Shown here: piece by piece, positions 1 through 5,016 of the stretch
How positions within the stretch are numbered: the stretch's first letter is position 1
Layout: the number at the start of each line of letters is the position of its first letter
DNA from: Caccousia sp900752115
GTDB taxonomy: Bacteria > Bacillota > Clostridia > Oscillospirales > Acutalibacteraceae
Length of the DNA: 5,016 nt
Reading direction: 5' to 3'
Assembly: GCA_902472225.1 (NCBI GenBank)
Contig: CABRNB010000151.1
Span: forward strand, 1-5,016
The notes under the pieces: model-generated
Database searches by the model: none
Told to the model about the DNA's origin: nothing
Seen by the model: the letters and a program-made list of their open reading frames with translations, nothing else
Position numbers and translations under genes: made by a program

Positions 1-86
1 CCCGCCCCGCCCGCCGCCGAGACGAGCAGGCTTCCTCCGCGTGCGCGGATCGCGTCGGTTTGCGCCTCAGTCCATTTTCTTGCCAT
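1..86 (-). CDS. addA: AddA, ATP-dependent helicase/nuclease subunit A (N-terminal 28 codons; cut by window edge)
   Basis: AddA is the UvrD-like helicase and nuclease subunit that pairs with AddB to unwind and resect double-strand DNA ends for RecA loading. The visible product begins MARKWTEAQTDAIRARGG and continues SLLVSAAGGA, with the next codon starting GG (Gly). This matches the family N-terminus: a KWT-x-x-Q-x-x-AI segment (the Q-motif region of UvrD-like helicases) followed by LLVSAA leading into the Walker A loop. The lysine and threonine of that loop would lie just outside the window. The ATG at 86-84 overlaps the last 20 bases of addB in another frame, and a purine-rich ribosome binding site precedes it inside addB. 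The reading frame is open to the window edge. It is too short for most ORF callers, but both its sequence and its position directly after addB support it. Confidence 0.93.
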   Translation of the reverse strand, partial: MARKWTEAQTDAIRARGGSLLVSAAGGA

Positions 87-3000
87 GCTCCTCCTCCTCC
101 CTGAGCTTTTCCATCGCCTGCGCCCGGTTCAGCTTCTCGAGCGGACGAACCGGATCGTCCTTCTCGTGGCCGCACACCGCGCCGTACGGGCACCAGGCGC
201 AGGCGTCCGTACCGCCTGAAACAGGCTCGGCCTCAATCTGTCCTTCATGCAGCCGCTGCGCCATCTCCCCGACGAGACGGCACACATGCGAAAGGACGCT
301 GTCAAGCTCCGCAGGACCGGCAACATAATCGCGCCGGGCGGGCTCACCGTTTTTGAGCGTTACGGGAATAAACTTTCCCTTCCCCTTTTCCTCCATCGCG
401 CGCAGAATCTCCGGGTCGTCGAGCAGAAGACCGTTCATGCGCAGCGCCTTGTCGCGCTCCGCCTGCACCTTTTCCGCACTCGTTCCGCGGCTGCCCGTAA
501 GCTGCGGCTCCGCCGAAGGCATATAGAGCACGCCCGCCGGACGCGGCCGTTTTCCGTAGCGCGCCGCGCCGTTTCGCGAGACGGCAGCGAGGTAGAGAAG
601 CATCTGCAGGTTCAGTCCCTGTACAACGTCGGAAAGACGGAATTCCTTCTTTCCCGTCTTGTAATCGACGACGCGGACGTACAGCTCGCCGCCCTCCTCA
701 TACAAATCCACCCGGTCAATTTTCCCCTCAACCCGGGCCGTACCTCCGTCCGGCAGCGGTATGCGCAGCGCCGGAACGCCCCCCTCGCCGACGGGAAGCT
801 CAAAGTCCCTCGGCTGAAAACGGCTCTGGGAAAGCTCCTCCGCCACATGGCGGATCACGGCGGCCGCCGCGTCCGCGAGACGGGCAAACAAATGGGAAAA
901 GCGCGAAGTCTTCATCGCGCTGCCGCTGAGCTTCCGCTCCGCATACTCGCGCAGCAGGCTGGACAAGCGCTCCCGCAGCTCCTCAGAACTCATGGCCAGC
1001 ACGCGCTCCACACCGTCCTGCTTGAGCGCCGTCTCGAGCAGGAAGTGCATCACGCTGCCATACTCAAGCGCATCGAGAACGGCGGCGCGCCGTTCCCTTG
1101 CCCCAAGACCGAAACGGCAGAAATATTGAAAATGGCACTGATAGAACTTCTCTACCTGTGTGGCGGAGAGCGTCATCGAGCTGCCAAAGAGAGCGCAGGC
1201 TACCTCCGTTTCCTCAAGGCGGGCCGGGCTGCGATCCCGGGCGCGATCCAGGGCGGCAAGCCGGGACGCATATGCGGGATCAGCTTCCAGGCAGACGCGC
1301 AGCGTCTCCGACCAGGAGGACCCGTCGCGCCAGAGACGGGCTGCCTCCTCAAAGGCAGGCTTCTCCGCATTCGCGAAGAAATCGCACGGCAGCTCTCCGC
1401 GCGAGAGCACCGGCGTGTCCGGCAGAACCGCAAGCAGCTCCCCGACAAGCGAGGAGGGTTCCCGCGCACCGCCGTCCCCGCCGCTCTCCGACCAGCTCAC
1501 AAAGAGGCGGTCGGAGGGGCTCGTCAGCGCCGTATAGGTCAGGTAGCGCTCCTGCACCACCGTTCCCTCGAGCGTTTCGTTAAGCGGCAAGCCGAGAGCG
1601 ATCAGCTCCCGGCGCTCGACGTCGCTGAAAACGGAACCCGGAGAGGGAGCCAGCGGGAACTCCCCCTGGGCCGCGCCGATCACAAAAGTAATTTTCGGAC
1701 GGTTCGGCCGCATGCGGTCGGCACTGCCCACCGTGACCTGGTCGAGTCCCTGCGGAATACTCGCGAGCGTACCGGAGGCGATCACACGGCGCAGAAGCTC
1801 CGAAAAACGCGCGCACCCCAGGACGGTTTCCCCGAGCACCATCGCGCATTGATCGAGAATCGCCATGAGCATGTCCCACAAACGGATTCCTCGCTCGGCA
1901 AGATCGGGCCGCCCGGCCTTTTCGAGATCCACCGCAAGGGTACGCAGCGCCTCGGCGGCCTGCGTGCGCTCCAGGTAGCGGTAAAGGGCGCGGGCACACG
2001 CTTCGCCCGTTCCGTTCTCCACAACGGCGGCAAGCTCTTCGAGCGGTTCGACGGCGCGGCGGCGGCAATCGTTGAGCTCCTCAAGCGCCTGCTTATCCTC
2101 GTCCGTCCACACCTCCTCAAAACCGCGCGGGTGCGCCGTCCACTCCTCCCGCCACGTACGGCCGGACACGCTCCACAAAAAAGCATAGTTTTCCAGACGG
2201 GCAATCTCCTCCGGCGAGAGGCCCGCAAGGCCCGTCTTCAGGCAGAGCAGCAGCTCGTCTGTGCGAAACCCTGTGCGCACCGTCTGCAGGGCGGCAAGCA
2301 AAAACCGCATTAACGGCTCCGACTCGATGGCGGCAGGCTGATCCATAAAGTATGGAATTTCGCGCGACTCGAGCGCACGGTCGAGAACGCCGGCATAACG
2401 GTCGGCGTCGCGGGCGATCACCGTGAAATCGCCGTAGCGCAGGCCCTCCTCCATCACAAGGCGGCGGATTGTCGCGGAGACAAAGGCGGCCTCCTCGTAC
2501 GGGCTCGCGGCACGGTAAACACAGGCGCAGTCCGCGCCGGAAAGCGATTCTCGCCGGGGCCGGTACAGGTTTTCCTCGAGAACGCGCAGGCCCTCGCACT
2601 GAAACCGCGCGCCGGACGGCAACACGACGGGCGCAGCGACCGGGACGCCGGACTCGCGCGCGAGCGTGCGCAGCTGCTTTCCCGTGCGCTTGACAAGGGA
2701 AAAGAGACCTACGCCCCCATCCGGATCGTCCAGCGAATCGGCACACAGGGAAATCACCGTCTCCTCCGACTGCTCCAGGATAACGCGCAAAAGCTGGTAT
2801 TCCTGCACCGTGAAGGCGGTAAACGAATCAACCGCAACGAGCGCGCCGGCAAAAAAGCCGTTCTCCCGCAGCAGCGGCAGGGCGCGCGTGAGATCGTCGA
2901 GCGGGTCAAGATAGCTCTGCGCGACCATTGCGTCATACGCCGAGAGAACGAGCGAGACCTCGCGCAGCTTGCGGCTCAGCGCCCCCTCGGGCAGGCGGCC

Positions 3001-3426
3001 CGCCGTCTCTCCCAGCTTTTCCGGGGAAACAGCGCAAAGCTTGAGTTCCGAGGAAACACCGAGCATAAGCGAGACCAGTTCCCCGCTGGCGGCGCTGCGC
3101 CGGTAAAACTCGAGGCGGTCCTGGACGGCAGAAAGCGCCAGGCTCATGAAAAGGCTGCGCCCTCCGTCGTCGAGCCTGCGGCCCGCTCCCCCGCCGTAAA
3201 GACGGAAGGCTTCGTCCGCAAGACGCGAAAAGCTGAGGACGTGCACGCGCTGCGCGTCCTCAGCTCCCAAAAGCGCAAGCATGGCCCGCTCGTTCTCGAA
3301 CGAGGCCTGCTCGGGCACTATCAGAAAAACGGGGCGGTCCGGCTTCTCCAAAAGAGAGCGCTTCGCCAGCTCCCGCAGGGTTGTCGTTTTGCCGCTCCCC
3401 GAGCGGCCCAAAATCAGCTTGAGCAT
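67..3426 (-). CDS. addB: AddB, ATP-dependent helicase/nuclease subunit B
   Basis: AddB is the second subunit of the cytoplasmic AddAB complex, which processes double-strand breaks. Known AddB proteins contribute a RecB-family nuclease domain, an iron-sulfur cluster and the Chi-recognition scaffold. The 1119-residue product is close to family length (B. subtilis about 1166). Visible motifs: an N-terminal Walker A loop GRSGSGKT at residues 7-14; VPEQ near 37-40; an AVDSFTAFTVQEY segment near 198-210, typical of AddB where a helicase motif II would be; and TVGSADRMRPNRPKITFVIG near 565-584. The nuclease domain has H794 (GSVMHFLLE), D904 and D907 (GKIDRVD), D921 and K923 (VVDYKTGKK), and Q941 with Y945. 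The four cluster cysteines are present: C764 (FYQCHFQYF) and C1076, C1079, C1085 (C-x2-C-x5-C), so both the nuclease and the iron-sulfur cluster look intact. The ATG lies 4 bases after the spoIIR stop, and the end overlaps addA by 20 bases, as in an operon. Confidence 0.97.
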   Translation of the reverse strand: MLKLILGRSGSGKTTTLRELAKRSLLEKPDRPVFLIVPEQASFENERAMLALLGAEDAQRVHVLSFSRLADEAFRLYGGGAGRRLDDGGRSLFMSLALSAVQDRLEFYRRSAASGELVSLMLGVSSELKLCAVSPEKLGETAGRLPEGALSRKLREVSLVLSAYDAMVAQSYLDPLDDLTRALPLLRENGFFAGALVAVDSFTAFTVQEYQLLRVILEQSEETVISLCADSLDDPDGGVGLFSLVKRTGKQLRTLARESGVPVAAPVVLPSGARFQCEGLRVLEENLYRPRRESLSGADCACVYRAASPYEEAAFVSATIRRLVMEEGLRYGDFTVIARDADRYAGVLDRALESREIPYFMDQPAAIESEPLMRFLLAALQTVRTGFRTDELLLCLKTGLAGLSPEEIARLENYAFLWSVSGRTWREEWTAHPRGFEEVWTDEDKQALEELNDCRRRAVEPLEELAAVVENGTGEACARALYRYLERTQAAEALRTLAVDLEKAGRPDLAERGIRLWDMLMAILDQCAMVLGETVLGCARFSELLRRVIASGTLASIPQGLDQVTVGSADRMRPNRPKITFVIGAAQGEFPLAPSPGSVFSDVERRELIALGLPLNETLEGTVVQERYLTYTALTSPSDRLFVSWSESGGDGGAREPSSLVGELLAVLPDTPVLSRGELPCDFFANAEKPAFEEAARLWRDGSSWSETLRVCLEADPAYASRLAALDRARDRSPARLEETEVACALFGSSMTLSATQVEKFYQCHFQYFCRFGLGARERRAAVLDALEYGSVMHFLLETALKQDGVERVLAMSSEELRERLSSLLREYAERKLSGSAMKTSRFSHLFARLADAAAAVIRHVAEELSQSRFQPRDFELPVGEGGVPALRIPLPDGGTARVEGKIDRVDLYEEGGELYVRVVDYKTGKKEFRLSDVVQGLNLQMLLYLAAVSRNGAARYGKRPRPAGVLYMPSAEPQLTGSRGTSAEKVQAERDKALRMNGLLLDDPEILRAMEEKGKGKFIPVTLKNGEPARRDYVAGPAELDSVLSHVCRLVGEMAQRLHEGQIEAEPVSGGTDACAWCPYGAVCGHEKDDPVRPLEKLNRAQAMEKLREEEEHGKKMD
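88..101 (-). promoter_or_regulatory. Ribosome binding site of addA, inside the addB 3' end
   Basis: On the minus strand the bases before the addA ATG read GGGAGGAGGAGGAG, then a single C, then the ATG. The same bases encode four consecutive glutamates (GAG codons) near the AddB C-terminus. Several overlapping GGAGG registers are available. The ones farther from the start codon give ordinary spacing of roughly 5 to 10 bases. This site decides the addA start and makes translational coupling with addB likely. Confidence 0.8.
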
Positions 3427-3430
3427 CGCT

Positions 3431-3435
3431 TCACC
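3431..3435 (-). promoter_or_regulatory. Weak Shine-Dalgarno (GGTGA) of addB, overlapping the spoIIR stop codon
   Basis: The minus strand reads GGTGA, then AGCG, then the addB ATG. The GGTGA contains the TGA stop of spoIIR. It is a poor ribosome binding site with short spacing (4 bases), and a GGAG farther upstream lies about 13 bases from the start. Initiation of addB therefore probably depends on ribosomes finishing spoIIR (termination-reinitiation coupling). This is inferred from spacing alone. Confidence 0.45.
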
Positions 3436-4027
3436 AGTTCTCCATCCAGCCGCGCAGCTGCTCGTACAGCTCTACGGCCTTGAATTTCACCTCATAGCCC
3501 CCCTGCACGACGTCAAGCTCCCCGGCGGACAGCACATCGCCGAGCGCCGCGCTGTCCTGTGCGGCGGGCAAACACAGCGCCGGGAATAGAACGCACCACC
3601 AGTTGTGCCCCTCCCCCTCGCCGATTGTAATGCGCAGCGCCTCGTAGCGTCCCGCAGGCAGAGTCACGGACTCGTACTGCCTTGTGGGAAAGTACATCCA
3701 GGTCAACTCCGCCTGCACGGGGTACGAATACCCGGCGGCGAATACCTCCTCCTGCGCGGCCTCCCGAAGGGCGGGCAGCGCCTCCTCAACAGCGCTGAGA
3801 GCTTCCTCCCGCGTCGCAACACCGTCCATCAGATGCTCGTTTTCGCTCAGAAGCCTGTCCCTCACGCGCAGCTTGAGCGCCTGATCGGCCTCAGAGTCGG
3901 AATTCGCGAGAATATGCAGACGCAGCACCTCATCCGGAATCGACTCACACTGAGCCGTAAACCCAAGCATCGAAAACAGAACGGCGCAAAACAGGCCGAA
4001 CAGCACACATTTTTCCCACAGCTTCAT
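3431..4027 (-). CDS. spoIIR: SpoIIR, stage II sporulation signal protein
   Basis: SpoIIR is made in the forespore and exported to the space between the two sporulation membranes. There it activates the protease SpoIIGA to process pro-sigma-E in the mother cell. The 198-residue product starts MKLWEKC and has one hydrophobic segment at about residues 7-25, a signal peptide or N-terminal anchor. Family hallmarks follow: IPDEVLRLHILANSDSEADQ at 30-49, then LKLRVRD at 51-57; an acidic helical stretch at about 73-95; PAGRYEALRITIGEGEGHNW at 124-143, then WCVLFPALC at 144-152; and a YEVKFKAVELYE tail at 178-189. The ATG at 4027 is chosen because GGGAGG lies 8 bases upstream and the signal peptide then sits at the N-terminus. 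A TTG at 4090 would add 21 charged residues ahead of it. addB begins 4 bases after the stop. Placement next to ispE fits my recollection of clostridial gene order. Confidence 0.95.
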   Translation of the reverse strand: MKLWEKCVLFGLFCAVLFSMLGFTAQCESIPDEVLRLHILANSDSEADQALKLRVRDRLLSENEHLMDGVATREEALSAVEEALPALREAAQEEVFAAGYSYPVQAELTWMYFPTRQYESVTLPAGRYEALRITIGEGEGHNWWCVLFPALCLPAAQDSAALGDVLSAGELDVVQGGYEVKFKAVELYEQLRGWMENW

Positions 4028-4035
4028 AAAAAAGA

Positions 4036-4041
4036 CCTCCC
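4036..4041 (-). promoter_or_regulatory. Ribosome binding site of spoIIR
   Basis: The minus strand reads GGGAGG, then 8 bases (TCTTTTTT), then ATG. This is a near-perfect Shine-Dalgarno sequence at ideal spacing. It fixes the spoIIR start at 4027 rather than the upstream in-frame TTG at 4090. Confidence 0.88.
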
Positions 4042-4105
4042 ATTCCGATTGGGCGCGGCTCTGGCGAAAGGACCGGAGGATCGGTTCCAACCGTCTGCCG
4101 CGGCG

Positions 4106-4118
4106 ATACTATCAGTAT
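4106..4118. repeat. Short inverted repeat over the candidate -10 region
   Basis: The bases ATACT-ATC-AGTAT form a perfect 5-base dyad centred on 4112. It covers most of the putative -10 element of spoIIR and the bases just downstream. It could be an operator half-site pair or chance in an AT-rich island. No regulator can be named from it. Confidence 0.3.
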
Positions 4119-4142
4119 GGGAGGAAAAAATTTCCTTTATAC
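4113..4142 (-). promoter_or_regulatory. Candidate forespore sigma-F/sigma-G-type promoter of spoIIR
   Basis: On the minus strand, GTATA (4142-4138) is followed by 18 bases and CATACTG (4119-4113). From memory, the B. subtilis forespore sigma factors use a G-T/C-ATA type -35. Sigma-G prefers CAT-n-(A/C)-T-A at -10 about 18 bases downstream; sigma-F prefers GG-nn-A-n-A-n-T about 15 bases downstream. Read in the sigma-F register the element is TCCCATACTG, which has the A-n-A-n-T core but lacks the two G residues. The -35 overlaps the end of ispE, sharing its last valine codon and stop. Transcription would start near 4107-4104, giving a leader of about 80 bases before spoIIR, whose B. subtilis homologue is sigma-F dependent. 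An alternative reading is a housekeeping extended -10, TGATAGTAT (4114-4106), without a good -35. Confidence 0.5.
4122..4136. repeat. Short inverted repeat between the candidate -35 and -10
   Basis: The + strand reads AGGAAA-AAA-TTTCCT, a perfect 6-base dyad around an A/T-tract immediately after the ispE stop codon. On the minus strand the hairpin is weak and has no U-run after it, so it is not a convincing intrinsic terminator. It falls wholly within the spacer of the candidate spoIIR promoter and may bend DNA or bind a protein. Chance is also possible. Confidence 0.3.
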
Positions 4143-4994
4143 AGAACGTGGTACGGGAAAGCACAAAAAAGTGTCGTGCCACTCCGGAAGCAAGGCGAAA
4201 GCGCACGCCTGCGCATCCTTCGCGTCCCGGAACAGGCCGAAGACAGCGGAACCGCTCCCTGTCATGCAGGCGCCCACAGCGCCCGCCTGCAGCAGGCGTT
4301 CCTTGATGGCTTCCACCTCGGGCAGCCGCATCACATCCTCAAAGTCGTTGCCGAGAGCTTCGCCGACAGCCTCAAGGCTTCCCGTTTTCAAGGCCGCGAG
4401 CACAGCCCCTGTATAGTCTTTCCCTCCGTCCGTCCGCTCGTCCGCGCGGCGGAACGCCTCCGCGGTGGAGACGCCGACCGGCGGCTTGCAGACTATAATG
4501 GCACATGGCGGAAGCTCCGGGGCGGGAGACAACCTCTCTCCCACGCCCTGCGCAAGCTTCACGCCTCCCGCAAGACAGAAAGGCACGTCCGCCCCCACCT
4601 GCAGACCGAGCTCAAACAAATTCTCTTCCGGCAAAGGGAAGCCTGTCAGCTCGTTAAGACCGCGCAGGACGGCGGCGGCGTCGGCACTGCCGCCTCCCAT
4701 TCCCGCCTGAGAAGGAATTCGTTTTTCGAGAAAAATCCGCACCCCCGTTGTCTCCGCGAGACCCGCCCGCTCCAGAAAGAGCGCGGCGGCACGGCAGGCC
4801 GTATTCTTCTCCCCGCCGGGAACATCCGGGTCGGAGCAGGAAAACAAAACGCCGGGCTTTGGCGTAAGGTTGAGTTCAATCCCGTCACAGAGGGAGACGC
4901 TGAGCATTACCATCGAGAGCTCATGGTAGCCGTCCTCCCGCCTTCCGAGAATGTCAAGGCTGAGATTGAGCTTTGCCGGAGCCGGAAGCTTCAT
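4137..4994 (-). CDS. ispE: IspE, 4-diphosphocytidyl-2-C-methyl-D-erythritol kinase
   Basis: IspE is the cytoplasmic GHMP-superfamily kinase of the MEP (non-mevalonate) isoprenoid pathway. It uses ATP to phosphorylate the 2-hydroxyl of CDP-methylerythritol. The 285-residue product has usual family length. Motifs in order: APAKLNLSLDILGRREDGYH at residues 5-24, with the active-site lysine K8 and N10; the GHMP phosphate-binding loop P94-SQAGMGGGSADAA at 94-107; GADVPF at 134-139, with the catalytic aspartate D136; NDFED at 216-220; and the C-terminal glycine motif MTGSGSAVFGLF at 244-255. The ATG is supported by AAAGGAG 8 bases upstream, and the N-terminus needs no extension to match the family. 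The stop is TAA. Its own promoter lies outside the window. A 109-base gap containing a candidate promoter separates it from spoIIR, so the two may be regulated separately. Confidence 0.97.
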   Translation of the reverse strand: MKLPAPAKLNLSLDILGRREDGYHELSMVMLSVSLCDGIELNLTPKPGVLFSCSDPDVPGGEKNTACRAAALFLERAGLAETTGVRIFLEKRIPSQAGMGGGSADAAAVLRGLNELTGFPLPEENLFELGLQVGADVPFCLAGGVKLAQGVGERLSPAPELPPCAIIVCKPPVGVSTAEAFRRADERTDGGKDYTGAVLAALKTGSLEAVGEALGNDFEDVMRLPEVEAIKERLLQAGAVGACMTGSGSAVFGLFRDAKDAQACAFALLPEWHDTFLCFPVPRSV

Positions 4995-5002
4995 CAGACC
5001 TT

Positions 5003-5009
5003 CTCCTTT
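5003..5009 (-). promoter_or_regulatory. Ribosome binding site of ispE
   Basis: The minus strand reads AAAGGAG, then 8 bases, then the ispE ATG. This is a strong, well-spaced Shine-Dalgarno sequence that confirms the start at 4994. Nothing else is readable in the last 22 bases of the window. Confidence 0.85.
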
Positions 5010-5016
5010 CGTGCGC

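Noticed and set aside
1098..1583. Further overlapping open frames on both strands within addB
   Set aside because: They are shadow frames of a GC-rich gene, rich in Arg, Pro and Ser, and without ribosome binding sites or domains that I can support.
247..2313. A 688-codon open frame on the + strand, antisense to addB
   Set aside because: Its codons are in exact register with the addB codons, so its stops could arise only where addB uses TTA, CTA or TCA. Those codons are rare in GC-rich genes, which leaves the antisense frame open. The product is rich in Arg, low in recognisable motifs, and overlaps a clear addB gene over its full length.
3491..3516. Possible housekeeping promoter for addB inside spoIIR: TTGACG (3516-3511) with TATGAG (3496-3491), minus strand
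   Set aside because: The spacing is only 14 bases, and nothing like TATAAT is found at 17 bases. The bases are also part of conserved spoIIR coding sequence.
4028..4090. An upstream extension of spoIIR from a TTG at 4090
   Set aside because: It would add 21 charged residues before the signal peptide. The ATG at 4027 has a near-perfect ribosome binding site and matches the family start.
4122..4136. Intrinsic terminator after ispE
   Set aside because: The stem is 6 mostly A-U pairs with no U-run after it, so it is too weak to call a terminator.
3605..4306. A 233-codon open frame on the + strand, antisense to spoIIR and the ispE 3' end
   Set aside because: It is in the same register as spoIIR codons and has the same codon-avoidance explanation. 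It crosses the intergenic gap and two real genes and shows no recognisable domain.

Overview
The window comes from a GC-rich, endospore-forming member of the Firmicutes, most likely class Clostridia (Oscillospiraceae-like, at low confidence). This rests on an AddB-type helicase-nuclease and the start of AddA (the Firmicutes counterpart of RecBCD), the sporulation signal SpoIIR, strong AGGAG-type ribosome binding sites, and an MEP-pathway isoprenoid gene. All genes lie on the minus strand, so they read from right to left.

Layout in direction of transcription: ispE (4994 to 4137) is complete, and only its ribosome binding site is visible upstream before the window ends. A 109-base gap (4136 to 4028) follows. 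It holds a candidate forespore-type (sigma-F/sigma-G) promoter whose -35 element overlaps the ispE stop codon, two small AT-rich dyads, and a strong ribosome binding site. Next come spoIIR (4027 to 3431), then addB (3426 to 67) after only 4 bases, then addA, which starts at 86 inside the end of addB and runs off the left edge after 28 codons. About 97% of the window is protein coding. No stretch over 300 bases lacks a gene, and I see no RNA genes, mobile elements, CRISPR arrays or clear terminators.

How the genes work together: ispE makes isoprenoid precursors and has no obvious functional link to the rest. SpoIIR is the forespore-made signal that triggers pro-sigma-E processing in the mother cell. 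AddB and AddA form the heterodimeric helicase-nuclease that resects double-strand breaks. The tight spoIIR-addB-addA packing suggests one transcript, so a forespore promoter ahead of spoIIR might also drive the break-repair enzyme during sporulation. That is inference. The genes themselves are conventional and intact, and I found no convincing sign of a new system.
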